The notes under the pieces were generated by a model, which had not been told where the DNA came from, did no database searches, and saw only the letters and a program-made list of their open reading frames with translations. Below, in pieces: positions 1 to 8,589 of a stretch of DNA of 64,000 nt (within the stretch, counting starts at the first letter, position 1; each line of letters begins with the position of its first letter). The stretch lies in the NCBI GenBank assembly GCA_965284645.1, contig OZ260106.1, positions 2,914,001 through 2,978,000 of the forward strand, written 5' to 3'. This DNA comes from JAIBAJ01 sp965284645. Its GTDB lineage: Bacteria; Bacteroidota; Bacteroidia; JAIBAJ01. A program made the translations under genes and the position numbers.

Positions 1-771
1 TTGAAGCATAGCTTGGCTAATGGCAATTTTTAATCCTTCTCCGGTGCGAGACGGACCTGATATATGGTTGGCATCATTGGAACTAGCGCCACCTATCAGT
101 TCAATTTCAGACCAATCCTGACTTAATACAATAGCCGATGCAGCCTCTCCCAAATTAATTCCTTGCCGGTTCGCATCATAAGGTTGACAGGCTACTGGAC
201 TAATGGCCTTAAAACTTGTAAATCCTGAAAAAGTAAATTCCGAGAATAAATCTGCGCCAAAAACGATCGCCCTTTCATAGATGCCCTGCTCCAAAAGCCT
301 TTGGCCTACTAATAATCCGGAAAGACCAGAAATACAAGCATTGGAAACAGTCAAAACCTGATTGGGATTTCCAAAAGATTGTCCTACTTTTTGGGCTGTT
401 GAAGAAAGATACAAATCTTCAGATAAACCCTTGTCAGCCAAATGTATATTGCCTTTTGTTGTAGTAAAAATTAAGACAGTTTTTGGGTCTGCAAGGTTCA
501 CATTTGCCAACTGAACAGCATCACAAATGGCCCGGAAAATCATTTTCTCCAGCTTACTGCATGTGTCCCAAGCCTCGCCTTTTAAAGGTGAATTCTCGGG
601 TGGCGACAACAGCTGAATCGGAACAATGGAAGCCCAAAATGGATCGGCCGAAACTGTGTGGTCAATCTGTTTTTGAACACCACTCTCCCCTTTCTGAAGG
701 GCTAAAAAATTAACTTCTGCTCCAATACCTAAAGGTGAAACAATGCTTTCCGATTGAATATAAACCGCCAT
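1..771 (-). CDS. Beta-ketoacyl synthase family protein (C-terminus cut by window edge)
   Basis: The first 257 codons are present and the frame runs off the window. ATG at 771 gives MAVYIQSESIVSPLG, the usual first strand of a ketoacyl synthase. The nucleophile elbow reads VSNACISGLSG with the candidate catalytic Cys at residue 146, followed by GADLFSEFTFSGF and a glycine-rich NLGEAASAIVL stretch, all in thiolase-fold order. Members condense acyl groups in fatty acid or polyketide synthesis. The N-terminal half is divergent from housekeeping FabF, so a secondary-metabolite or aryl-polyene type enzyme is possible. It follows the lipoprotein gene and dxs on the same strand. The family is clear; the substrate cannot be told. 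Confidence 0.8.
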   Translation of the reverse strand, partial: MAVYIQSESIVSPLGIGAEVNFLALQKGESGVQKQIDHTVSADPFWASIVPIQLLSPPENSPLKGEAWDTCSKLEKMIFRAICDAVQLANVNLADPKTVLIFTTTKGNIHLADKGLSEDLYLSSTAQKVGQSFGNPNQVLTVSNACISGLSGLLVGQRLLEQGIYERAIVFGADLFSEFTFSGFTSFKAISPVACQPYDANRQGINLGEAASAIVLSQDWSEIELIGGASSNDANHISGPSRTGEGLKIAISQAMLQ

Positions 772-850
772 GCCTCTAATTGTCCAGTTTTCTTACTTTA
801 GATTTATAGTCAATCACACAAACAAGATCCAATGAATAAGATTATACAAA

Positions 851-1774
851 TTAATCAAAATGAGCGTATTCATCGGTCATCATAATGGCACGGATTAGTT
901 TATGGTAATCCTTATCGTTAGCTAAGTCCAATAACAGCTTATTTGATTCCGCTGCATTTGGATCCCGCGCAAGCAAGGTGCGGTAGGAAAAAACCACCAA
1001 GCCTTCATAAAACTCATTGCTTTGGGTTAAAATACGGATATAATCGTCTTTATTCTGTCCAGGCTCTCCAAATAAAACACCCGAAATGGAATTTTCAACC
1101 ATATCGTAGCCAATAGTAAACTCGGTTTCGGATGGATACCTGAAAAACAAGTTGTCGAAACTGGCCCTGATCAAATTGAAGGTATTCATATTGATTTGAT
1201 CATAGATGGCATTGTTCAAAATGCGAAAGTAAAAACCATGAATATCAACCAGGTCCTTCTCATAGGCTCGTCCGGCCTGAAGTAAGTTGTTCAACTTGTT
1301 AATTTCATGTCTCTTTTTCTCCACCGCAGCAAAATCCCCATTTAAGGAATCCTCTAACAAGGAAAAGGACAAAGGACCTAAAACCTCGTTGATTTCTTCA
1401 TCTGAAGCACCTTCTAAAATGCGGGCCTTTGCTCCTTCATAAAGCTGATTGAAATAAGCATGCCTGTAGGAAGAATCTCCAGAAATAAAAGCAGTGTCAG
1501 TCTGTAGCTTTATGATCAACCTTTCCCTGGCTTCCTTTGATAAAGTGTCTTCCTTAAGCAAGGCTACCTCGGCCTCCATTTCAGCATCCAAAGGCTCTCT
1601 TCCTATTAAATCGATAAAAACCCGATTTACATAGTTTTCAATAAGCACATCCGAAACACCCGAATAATTGGGGGCTTGGTTTCCTTCTACAATTTCGGTT
1701 TCCTTTTTACAAGAAACAAAACCTGCAATTAAAATTGAAATAACTATTACTAAACTATTCTTTTTCAATTGCAT
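851..1774 (-). CDS. Lipoprotein of unknown function
   Basis: 307 residues starting with a lipoprotein signal: MQLKKN, a hydrophobic stretch, then GFVSCKK, with lipidation expected at Cys22. The mature part is helical and charged. It contains three similar segments, VNRVFIDLIGREPLDAE, FDNLFFRYPSETEF and SYRTLLARDPNAAE, which recall the short helical repeats of surface-protein families such as DUF4214 or DUF1549. That resemblance is by eye only. The gene sits 11 bp after dxs and about 80 bp before the ketoacyl synthase on the same strand, so co-transcription is likely. No function can be assigned. Confidence 0.7.
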   Translation of the reverse strand: MQLKKNSLVIVISILIAGFVSCKKETEIVEGNQAPNYSGVSDVLIENYVNRVFIDLIGREPLDAEMEAEVALLKEDTLSKEARERLIIKLQTDTAFISGDSSYRHAYFNQLYEGAKARILEGASDEEINEVLGPLSFSLLEDSLNGDFAAVEKKRHEINKLNNLLQAGRAYEKDLVDIHGFYFRILNNAIYDQINMNTFNLIRASFDNLFFRYPSETEFTIGYDMVENSISGVLFGEPGQNKDDYIRILTQSNEFYEGLVVFSYRTLLARDPNAAESNKLLLDLANDKDYHKLIRAIMMTDEYAHFD

Positions 1775-1785
1775 AAGAATAAATT

Positions 1786-3714
1786 TTATCCAGCTAATGA
1801 ATGCGATTTCACCTCCACCATTTCTTTTACGGCCTTAATCATGGCGGCTGTATCATAGCCACATTCCGACCAAAGTTCCTGCTGTGTTCCATGGTCGATA
1901 AAACGATCAGGGATACCCAAACGCTTTACTTTGCTTGTATAACCATGATCTGCCATAAACTCCACAATACCACTGCCAAAACCACCCGGCAAACAACCGT
2001 CTTCCACAGTAATTACTTTATCGAACTTCTTAAAAATGGCATGCAACATTTCTTCATCCAAAGGTTTTACAAACCGCATATCGTAATGCGCTACCGAATA
2101 TCCTTCTGTTTCAAGGTTTTTAATGGCCTCTACAGCTAAGTTTCCAATATGTCCGATACTTAACAAGGCAATATCATCCCCATCTTTCAACTTACGTCCT
2201 TTACCAATTTGTATTTCTTCAAACGGTGTTTTCCAGTCTACCAACACCCCATTTCCTCTCGGATAGCGAATGGTGAACGTCCCTTTGTCGGGAAGCTGGG
2301 CGGTATACATCAAGTTGCGTAACTCCTGTTCATTCATCGGAGCCGACACTACCATATTCGGAATACACCTAAAAAAGGCCATATCAAAGGCGCCGTGGTG
2401 TGTAGCACCATCAGCACCAACTAATCCACCTCGATCTAAGCAGAACACTACATTTAGTTTCTGTAAGGCTACATCATGAATTACCTGGTCATAGGCCCTT
2501 TGCATGAAGGTGCTGTAAATATTGCAGAACGGAACCAAACCCTGGGTGGCCATACCGGCGCTGAAGGTTACGGCATGTTGTTCGGCAATACCTACATCGA
2601 AGGCTCTTTCGGGCATAGCCTTCATCATAATGTTCAATGAACAACCAGAAGGCATAGCAGGCGTTACACCAACAATCTTCGGATTTTGCTCGGCAAGCTC
2701 CACCATAGTATTTCCAAAAACATCTTGGTATTTCGGCGGTTGAGGTTTGGAACTTTTTACCGAAATTATTTCACCTGTATTTTTATTGAACAATCCGGGC
2801 GAATGCCAAAGGGTTTGATCCTCCTCAGCTAATTTATAGCCCTTTCCTTTTACGGTTAAGACATGTAAAATTTTGGGTCCGGGAATTGAACGTAAATCTT
2901 TAAGCACTTTAGAAAGATGCTTCACATCGTGTCCGTCAATAGGACCAAAGTACCGAAATTTCAGCGATTCAAAATAATTGCTTTGTTGCAACATGGCCGC
3001 TTTCAGACCGTTTTCAACTTTGGCAGCAATTTCCCGAGCATTTGGACCAAATTTGGAAATCTTTCCTAACCAATACCAAACATCATCCCTGAACTTGTTG
3101 TAAGATGGGGAAGTGGTAATATCCGTTAGATAATCTTTTAATGCACCCACATTGGGGTCTATACTCATGCAGTTGTCGTTGAGAACAACCAAAAGATTAC
3201 TGTTTTCAACGCCACCATGGTTCAAGCCTTCAAAAGCCAAGCCTCCGGTCAAAGCGCCATCACCAATTACGGCAATGTGCTGACGGTCCTTTTCTTTCTT
3301 TAAACGACTGGCAACAGCCATACCCAAACCTGCAGAAATAGAAGTGGACGAATGGCCCACACCAAAAGTATCGTATTCACTTTCGCTTCTTTTCGGAAAA
3401 CCGCTAATCCCTTTATACAGCCTGTTGGTATGGAACTGAGCCCTGCGTCCGGTCAACATTTTATGTCCGTAAGCTTGGTGGCCAACATCCCAAATCAATT
3501 GGTCGTAAGGGGTATTAAAGGCATAATGCAAGGCAACCGATAATTCAACAACACCTAAACTGGCACCAAAATGCCCGCCTTTTACCGAAACTATATCGAT
3601 AATATATTGCCTAAGTTCATCACAAATTTGAGGTAGATCTTCTTCCTTAAAATTCCTGAGGTCGGCAGGATACGTAATTTGAGAAAGTAGTGGTCCAGCC
3701 TTTAGCTCATCCAT
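1786..3714 (-). CDS. dxs: 1-deoxy-D-xylulose-5-phosphate synthase
   Basis: 642-residue thiamine-diphosphate enzyme that condenses pyruvate and glyceraldehyde 3-phosphate, the first step of the MEP isoprenoid pathway; cytoplasmic. Visible features are the N-terminal ILS-type YPADLRNF motif, DVGHQAYGHK, the diphosphate-binding GDGALTGGLAFEGLN...NDN motif, and the transketolase-like EQHAVTFSAGMA with its catalytic Glu. Length fits the family. The frame opens further upstream to 3792, but a promoter-like TATTTTTG on the minus strand at 3751-3744 would lie inside that extension, and homologues begin near MDELKAG, so ATG at 3714 is chosen. No clear Shine-Dalgarno is seen. Confidence 0.96.
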   Translation of the reverse strand: MDELKAGPLLSQITYPADLRNFKEEDLPQICDELRQYIIDIVSVKGGHFGASLGVVELSVALHYAFNTPYDQLIWDVGHQAYGHKMLTGRRAQFHTNRLYKGISGFPKRSESEYDTFGVGHSSTSISAGLGMAVASRLKKEKDRQHIAVIGDGALTGGLAFEGLNHGGVENSNLLVVLNDNCMSIDPNVGALKDYLTDITTSPSYNKFRDDVWYWLGKISKFGPNAREIAAKVENGLKAAMLQQSNYFESLKFRYFGPIDGHDVKHLSKVLKDLRSIPGPKILHVLTVKGKGYKLAEEDQTLWHSPGLFNKNTGEIISVKSSKPQPPKYQDVFGNTMVELAEQNPKIVGVTPAMPSGCSLNIMMKAMPERAFDVGIAEQHAVTFSAGMATQGLVPFCNIYSTFMQRAYDQVIHDVALQKLNVVFCLDRGGLVGADGATHHGAFDMAFFRCIPNMVVSAPMNEQELRNLMYTAQLPDKGTFTIRYPRGNGVLVDWKTPFEEIQIGKGRKLKDGDDIALLSIGHIGNLAVEAIKNLETEGYSVAHYDMRFVKPLDEEMLHAIFKKFDKVITVEDGCLPGGFGSGIVEFMADHGYTSKVKRLGIPDRFIDHGTQQELWSECGYDTAAMIKAVKEMVEVKSHSLAG

Positions 3715-3743
3715 TTCAAAAGTGGGGGATTTATAATAAGCCG

Positions 3744-3751
3744 CAAAAATA
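3744..3751 (-). promoter_or_regulatory. Bacteroidota -7 box of dxs
   Basis: TATTTTTG on the minus strand matches TAnnTTTG. The predicted transcription start is about 26 nt before the ATG at 3714, which supports that start over the longer frame. No good -33 TTTG was identified. Confidence 0.45.
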
Positions 3752-3879
3752 TAGAAAAATTTCCTTCTGAATGCCAAAAAAGTATAAACCAATCCGAAAG
3801 GTTTTCAACGAATAACCCCGCTAACCCGCGCCAATCATGTCCTTCAAAATATATTTTTACCTTTTGCCTAATTGCATTT

Positions 3880-4057
3880 AACCCAGATTACGCATTAGAA
3901 AACGTAAGGAAGCTTTCAAATGCAATAAAGACGAGGGTTGCAGATTAATTTTTGGGTGAAGGAATAGTAAACTGTTTTGAAGTCAAAAATTGTTCTGAAA
4001 TGCTTGTATTTGAAGCAGTTGGAAGCTGTAATAGATTTCTAATGCTGAATTTGGGTT
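3880..4057. repeat. MITE-like 178-bp dispersed repeat, copy 1
   Basis: This non-coding element begins AACCCAGATTACGCATTAG and ends with the near reverse complement (CTAATGCTGAATTTGGGTT), giving terminal inverted repeats of about 22 bp with four mismatches. The same 178-bp sequence recurs at 25088-25265 with six differences by manual comparison. No open frame of note lies inside. Terminal inverted repeats, fixed length and high identity between copies suggest a miniature inverted-repeat transposable element moved by a transposase encoded elsewhere. A target-site duplication could not be defined because both flanks are AT-rich. It lies between the dxs promoter and rplS. Confidence 0.75.
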
Positions 4058-4241
4058 TTACCCCTACTTCCCCCTTTTCGCCCTCCATGTTATACCAATT
4101 TTAATTCATAAATAGTCCCAAGGCAATTTACAAATTTAGAATGGTAAATGCCGATATAAAAGCTGTAAAGGAAAATTAGGGCGAAGTATAATTGGACTTA
4201 TACAGCTTAATAATGAGTATCAGGAAAATAAAACAACAAAA

Positions 4242-4272
4242 AAAGCCCAATCTTTCGACAAGATCAGGCTTT
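4242..4272 (-). terminator. Rho-independent terminator after rplS
   Basis: On the minus strand, AAAGCCTGATCTT and AAGATTGGGCTTT pair with a five-base loop and are followed by a T-rich run. It sits about 20 bp after the rplS stop codon. Confidence 0.8.
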
Positions 4273-4292
4273 CTTTTATAATTTGAAAAATT

Positions 4293-4658
4293 CTATTTTG
4301 CGGCTGCAGCAGCGAATTTTTTCTCTTTAATCCTTGCTGATTTACCAGAACGACCACGTAGGTAGAAAATTCTAGCACGACGAACAACACCACGTTTGTT
4401 CACCTCAATTGAATCGATAAAAGGAGAGCTGATTGGGAAAATACGCTCTACTCCTACTCCACCTGAAATTTTACGAACAGTAAAGGTTTCAGATGTGCCG
4501 GTGCCTTTGCGTTGCAACACAACACCTTGGTAAACCTGGATACGCTCCTTGTTACCTTCAACAATTTTATAACTAACGGTTACGGTGTCACCAGCTTTGA
4601 AACTTGGTAAATCTTTAACCGGTGTAAGCTCTTTTTGTAAGTTCTTTATGAAGTCCAT
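4293..4658 (-). CDS. rplS: 50S ribosomal protein L19
   Basis: 121 residues, the normal length for bL19, a large-subunit protein at the interface with the 30S subunit. FKAGDTVTV, the RIQVYQGVVLQRKG segment, GVGVERIFPISSP and RRARIFYLRGRSGKSARIKE are diagnostic and collinear with the family. The C-terminus ends in an alanine-rich AAAAAK tail. ATG at 4658 is preceded directly by GAGGAG, too close for an ordinary Shine-Dalgarno. A TAAGTTTG -7 box lies at 4686-4679 and a strong terminator follows, so this is probably a single-gene transcript. Confidence 0.97.
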   Translation of the reverse strand: MDFIKNLQKELTPVKDLPSFKAGDTVTVSYKIVEGNKERIQVYQGVVLQRKGTGTSETFTVRKISGGVGVERIFPISSPFIDSIEVNKRGVVRRARIFYLRGRSGKSARIKEKKFAAAAAK

Positions 4659-4678
4659 CTCCTCAAAAATTTGGGGTG

Positions 4679-4686
4679 CAAACTTA
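4679..4686 (-). promoter_or_regulatory. -7 box of rplS
   Basis: TAAGTTTG on the minus strand matches TAnnTTTG and places the transcript start about 16 nt before the rplS ATG. Confidence 0.45.
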
Positions 4687-4804
4687 GTGAGTTTTTTTAT
4701 TGGTTTGGCATTTTTTTTAAATTATTTTTTCATCTATTGTTGTGTTAACAAAATTATCGCAAACTCCACCCCAAAACCAATTCAGCGCATATGTCGATAT
4801 TCCT

Positions 4805-4812
4805 TAGTTTTG
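4805..4812 (+). promoter_or_regulatory. -7 box of the DUF167 gene
   Basis: TAGTTTTG matches TAnnTTTG and ends 11 nt before the ATG at 4824, giving a short predicted leader. Confidence 0.4.
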
Positions 4813-4823
4813 GTCCGTTCTAA

Positions 4824-5090
4824 ATGCTAATCCGTGTAAAAGCTAAACCAGGTTCTAAAACCGATTCCATAGCCTGGATGCCGGATGGTATTTGCTTGAT
4901 AAAAATTAAAGCTCCCCCCATTGATGGCAAGGCAAACGACTACCTTATCAAGTTTTTGGCCCAAACACTAAAACTCCGTCAAAACCAGATCACGCTTAAA
5001 TCCGGACATACCTCCAAACTTAAAACCCTTGAACTGGAAGATTCACCCGAGGTAGTAAAGTTTTTTGAAGAGCTTAAAAACGAAGCTTAA
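4824..5090 (+). CDS. DUF167 (YggU-like) family protein
   Basis: 88 residues with the family pattern: IRVKAKPGSKTD at the N-terminus, IKIKAPPIDGKAND in the middle and the basic turn LKSGHTSKLKTLEL. These give the small alpha/beta fold of DUF167. The molecular role of the family is not established. The gene begins about 165 bp from the divergent rplS gene and ends 32 bp before the permease start, so the two plus-strand genes may be co-transcribed. Confidence 0.9.
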   Translation: MLIRVKAKPGSKTDSIAWMPDGICLIKIKAPPIDGKANDYLIKFLAQTLKLRQNQITLKSGHTSKLKTLELEDSPEVVKFFEELKNEA

Positions 5091-5122
5091 TTCTGTTTTC
5101 TTTGTTGACCAATAAAATCACT

Positions 5123-6433
5123 ATGTCTGAACCTCATTTGGAACGAAGCCTTGGCCCCATTATGCTGTGGGGTTTAGGTGTTGGATATGTTATTTCGGGT
5201 ATGTACTTCGGATGGAACCTGGGTTTGAAAGAAGGCGGCACCCTAGGACTGGGAATTGCAACCCTCTTTATCATGGTCATGTATTTTACCTTCTCCCTCT
5301 CCTACTCCGAACTGGCCTGTGCCATTCCTAAAGCAGGTGGCGCTTTCGATTATGCGCAACGTGCCCTTGGCAAACATTGGGGTTTTCTCGCCGGTTTGGC
5401 CCAAATTATCGAATTCGTTTTTGCCCCGCCCGCCATCGCCTACGGTTTGGGTGCCTATTTCAATATTTGGTTTCCGGATGTGCCTATCATTGCCTTCGCC
5501 ATTGGCTGTTATGTGGTTTTTACTTTGTTAAATATTTCAGGGGTAAAAGCCTCGGCCACCTTCGAATTGTTCATTACCATTTTGGCCGTTGTTGAACTCC
5601 TCATTTTCTCTGGTTTTACCTTGCCTCATTTTAAAGTCGAACACTTAACCCAAAACAGTTTCCCCAATGGCTGGATTGGTGTTTTAGGTGCCGTTCCTTT
5701 TGCTATCTGGTTTTTTCTGGGATTGGAAGGTATTGCCAATGTAGCCGAAGAAACCATTAATCCGCAAAAGAATATCCTCAAAGGTTTTACCTCAGCCATA
5801 ATTACGCTCATCGTCTTGGCTTCCCTCACTTTCTTATCGGCCGTGGGTATCGACGGGTGGGAATCCGTAGTGTACACCGATGCCTCGCATAGTCAAACCA
5901 GCGACAGTCCCTTGCCAATGGCCCTAAAATTCGTTTCCGGCGATGGAAGTTTATTTTATCACCTCCTGGTTTTAATCGGATTGTTTGGCTTTATCGCTTC
6001 GTTCAACGGACTTCTATTGGCTGCCGGCAGAGCTACCTACGAGTTTGGCCGCTCCGAAAATGCCCCCAAATGGCTAGGAAAAATTCACCCGAAATTCAAA
6101 TCCCCTGCCAATGCTTTGGTATTCAATATGGGCATCGGAATTCTTACCTTGTTCACCGGCGAAACGGCTAATATCATCACCATTGCTACCATGGGCGCCT
6201 TAACTATGTACGCCTTATCCACCGTTTCGCTCTTTGTTCTGCGCCAAAAAGAACCCAAACTCTACCGTCCGTTCAAAGTCCCCTTTTACCCCTTGTTTCC
6301 GGCCATAGCCTTGGTTATTTCCATCTTAGCCTTATTGGCCCTGGTGTATTCGTATTTCCCATTATTTTTGATTTTCATCGGCTTAATGGCTGCAGGTTTT
6401 ATCCTTTTCCTCCTCAGTGGCAAAAGCAAATGA
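5123..6433 (+). CDS. APC-superfamily amino acid/ethanolamine permease
   Basis: 436-residue integral membrane protein with about 12 hydrophobic segments. The N-terminal GVGYVISGMYFGWNLGLKEGG contains the glycine-rich unwound helix of APC transporters. CAIPKAGGAFDYAQRALG is the conserved PxAGGxxxYxxRxxG loop, and FFLGLEGIANVAEETINPQKN matches the helix 6-loop region. The arrangement is closest, by eye, to the ethanolamine permease branch (EAT). No ethanolamine lyase genes are nearby, so the substrate is open. ATG at 5123 is preferred over an in-frame TTG at 5102, because family members start a few residues before LGPIMLWG. Confidence 0.88.
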   Translation: MSEPHLERSLGPIMLWGLGVGYVISGMYFGWNLGLKEGGTLGLGIATLFIMVMYFTFSLSYSELACAIPKAGGAFDYAQRALGKHWGFLAGLAQIIEFVFAPPAIAYGLGAYFNIWFPDVPIIAFAIGCYVVFTLLNISGVKASATFELFITILAVVELLIFSGFTLPHFKVEHLTQNSFPNGWIGVLGAVPFAIWFFLGLEGIANVAEETINPQKNILKGFTSAIITLIVLASLTFLSAVGIDGWESVVYTDASHSQTSDSPLPMALKFVSGDGSLFYHLLVLIGLFGFIASFNGLLLAAGRATYEFGRSENAPKWLGKIHPKFKSPANALVFNMGIGILTLFTGETANIITIATMGALTMYALSTVSLFVLRQKEPKLYRPFKVPFYPLFPAIALVISILALLALVYSYFPLFLIFIGLMAAGFILFLLSGKSK

Positions 6434-6515
6434 AAGGACTAGTTCGCCAACTTTCGGTTCACAAAATGGTGCTTTTCGGCAAGGACTGAATTGCTTTTTT
6501 GTGGACTAAATACCA

Positions 6516-6664
6516 TTTGGCGGGCCCCCAATCGCCCATAACCATTCGCTGTTAAATGAGGCTTTTACCCAGGGCGCTTGGGTCACGCTATCCACTGCAA
6601 GTCCTCGCGCCATTCGCTAACGCTTTGGCCGCTGTGGGCTTTTCGTTCCTATCGTTGCCCGGGG
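6516..6664 (+). repeat. Composite GGCGKGCCCC-box repeat, copy A (subfamily 1)
   Basis: It starts with TTTGGCGGGCCCCC. After a variable spacer comes GGTCACGCTATCCACTGCAA, GTCCTCGCGCC, GGCCGCTGTGGGC and a terminal CTATCGTTGCCCGG. It shares this order with copies at 19451, 30321 and 63623. The copy lies between the convergent permease and DUF4349 genes. Frames inside it are incidental. The rest of 6434-6763 shows no gene. Confidence 0.8.
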
Positions 6665-6762
6665 TGCTGCTCAAGTGCCTACAAAGCCTTAACTTTTGTG
6701 CGTTCTACGTTTCACCAAATTTAATTCAAAACCTTAAAAACCTTCTCCTTCAAACCTCCCTC

Positions 6763-7674
6763 CTATTCGTTTAGTTTTTTGTTGATAGCAATCAGTAGTT
6801 TTGATTTTTCTACCAATACCAACAAAACTAAAATCAGAACGGAAACAACCAAAGCAGAAAACAAAAGCAGTACATAGTATTTTACAGTCCACTCCAAGGC
6901 TACTTTTACTCTTTGAATTAAGGGTATATTCTTCTCCGTTGCCCCTTCATACATGGAAAATTTAACGGTACAAAACTCATTTTCGGTATCAAAATTTCCA
7001 AGTTCCACTCCTAAGTCTTGCGCCCTTTCTTCTATTTCTAAAATCTTATCGTTGAGGGCCACGAAATCGGCAATGGCTCCACCCTTTGATTTGAGGTCGT
7101 TCAAGGATTGCAAGGTTTTTTCAATCGATGCTTTTTTGGCATTCAATTCCCGGTATTCATTGGTTTTATCTACTTTGGTTATTTCGGTGGCCTTCAGCAC
7201 CCCAATTTTTTTGAGTTCAAAGTATAAACTGTCAAATAAAGTAGGATTTACGCCTATCAGCAAATGTATTTGACGGTTGCCTTTATTTCCCAAACTTTGC
7301 TCGTATTGAATCACGGCCTTAAAGGCTTTGGCCTTGGCCTTTAAAGCTTGTTCATCCTTCTCAAATTCGGAGGTTTTGGTTTTGAGCGAAGCCGTTTTCT
7401 CATATTTTTGGTTGGAGGCCATATTGGAAGCCGCCTGCAGTTCGCCTCCCTTCATCTCTATTTTTTCCGAAGCATAGTTTTTCCTTAAATTATCAATGCT
7501 GCCAAAAAAATTGTCGCTGTAATCATGATTCCACTTGATGTCTACAGCCACATAGCCGTAAAACAATCTAAAACAAAAAAGCAACACAAAAAGCAGGACA
7601 AACCATCTAACTATGCGTCCAAACTTGGCTTTAAAGCCTTGTTTTATAGGGTGTTCATTTTCTGTTGATGCCAT
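6763..7674 (-). CDS. DUF4349 membrane protein
   Basis: 303 residues. There is a cytoplasmic N-terminus, a first membrane helix at about residues 24-45 (VRWFVLLFVLLFCFRLFYGY), an extracytoplasmic region with a long coiled coil (ELNAKKASIEKTLQSLNDL... KILEIEERAQDLGVELG) and a second helix near 265-290, followed by a short basic tail. This is the DUF4349 layout, in which the coiled coil sits between two membrane anchors. The function of the family is unknown. It converges on the permease gene across copy A of the composite repeat. Confidence 0.85.
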   Translation of the reverse strand: MASTENEHPIKQGFKAKFGRIVRWFVLLFVLLFCFRLFYGYVAVDIKWNHDYSDNFFGSIDNLRKNYASEKIEMKGGELQAASNMASNQKYEKTASLKTKTSEFEKDEQALKAKAKAFKAVIQYEQSLGNKGNRQIHLLIGVNPTLFDSLYFELKKIGVLKATEITKVDKTNEYRELNAKKASIEKTLQSLNDLKSKGGAIADFVALNDKILEIEERAQDLGVELGNFDTENEFCTVKFSMYEGATEKNIPLIQRVKVALEWTVKYYVLLLFSALVVSVLILVLLVLVEKSKLLIAINKKLNE

Positions 7675-7787
7675 GCCTTGGGGTGTATTAAGTTGTATTT
7701 CTGAATAGTTTTAAGCCAAAGTAGACATTAATTAGAGAGTCAAGCTTTGGCAATTGTTAAAAAATGCTACATAAATAACCCTCTGAC

Positions 7788-8058
7788 TTTCGGTGCCTGT
7801 CCCATTCATTTCGGTGTCTGTCCCATTCATTTCGGTGCTTGTCTCATTCATTTCGGCGACTGTCTCATTCATTTCGGGGCAAGTCCCATTCATTTCGGCG
7901 CCTGTCCCATTCATTTCGGCGCTTGTCCCATTCATTTCGGTGCCTGTCCCATTCATTTCGGGGCCAGTCCCATTCATTTCGGAGCCTGTCAAAACTATTT
8001 CGGCGCCTGTCTCATTCTTTCGGTGGTGTCGCATTCATTTCGGTGGCTGTTGTAATTA
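7788..8058. repeat. 21-bp tandem repeat (minisatellite), about 13 units
   Basis: Eleven consecutive 21-bp units follow TTTCGGNGNNNGTCNCATTCA, then a 19-bp unit and a decayed 21-bp unit. Variation is concentrated at positions 7-11 of the unit, while TTTCGG and GTC-CATTCA stay fixed. Since 21 is divisible by three and the unit has no stop codon, several frames are open on both strands with heptad-like peptides. These are by-products of the repeat rather than good gene candidates: no start context, no non-repetitive domain. It lies between DUF4349 and the island starting at 8563. Confidence 0.9.
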
Positions 8059-8159
8059 TTGGGTGGGTTAGATCATTTTTGGAATCAAATGTTCCCTAAC
8101 ATTTCTAGCCTGGTTTATTAGTTGGGTTAGGCTTTTTATTAAAGTATTTGCCAAAATAA

Positions 8160-8192
8160 ATGGGGCAGATTAGTATAGCTAATCCACCCCAT
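8160..8192. other. Isolated strong hairpin
   Basis: ATGGGG and CCCCAT enclose GATTAG and CTAATC around a short loop. No T-run follows on either strand, so a simple terminator is not supported. No gene ends next to it. Confidence 0.5.
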
Positions 8193-8525
8193 CACAATAC
8201 TTAATGATTATTTTTTTGTAAATTGGAGAGGTTTTGCTTGCTTGTATTGTGCTGAATCAGCATCGAAATTTGCCAAGAGGATTTTAAAAAACATGGCCAA
8301 TTGGCCTAGTTTTGCTACGTAACGTATTGTTAATCAGGGCGAAAATTGTGTCTAGCCGTAAAAGGATGAAATCAATTTTGTGGTCTTTTTGATGGTGTGT
8401 GTCCCACTTGGAACTCTTGAAATGAATTTTTGATTCCATTGTCAGCCCATTGAGGATTTTATGAGGCCATTACCTTCACTTGTAAATAGAATTGATAGCC
8501 TGTTGATAAATATTTAGAATAAAGG
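8193..8525. other. Intergenic stretch with no recognised feature
   Basis: AT-rich, with no plausible coding frame and no repeat shared with other parts of the window. It separates the minisatellite and hairpin from the XRE/ImmA promoter. Confidence 0.5.
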
Positions 8526-8555
8526 TTGACGAATTTTGTTTTTTTTGTATATTTG
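8526..8555 (+). promoter_or_regulatory. Candidate promoter of the XRE/ImmA-PIN pair
   Basis: TATATTTG at 8548-8555 matches TAnnTTTG. A TTG at 8526-8528 lies 19 nt upstream, an acceptable -33. The predicted start of transcription is around 8560. Confidence 0.5.
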
Positions 8556-8589
8556 TCAACCAATGTACGAGTCAATTAAATCTTTAAAT

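Noticed and set aside
6556..6774. Short plus-strand frame as a gene
   Set aside because: It falls inside the composite repeat and continues into the minus-strand DUF4349 gene.
7788..8058. CRISPR array
   Set aside because: Units are contiguous 21-mers with no unique spacers, and no cas genes are present.
7732..8099. Several long open frames across the 21-bp tandem repeat on both strands
   Set aside because: The unit length is divisible by three and stop-free, so frames are open as a by-product. There is no non-repetitive domain or credible start.
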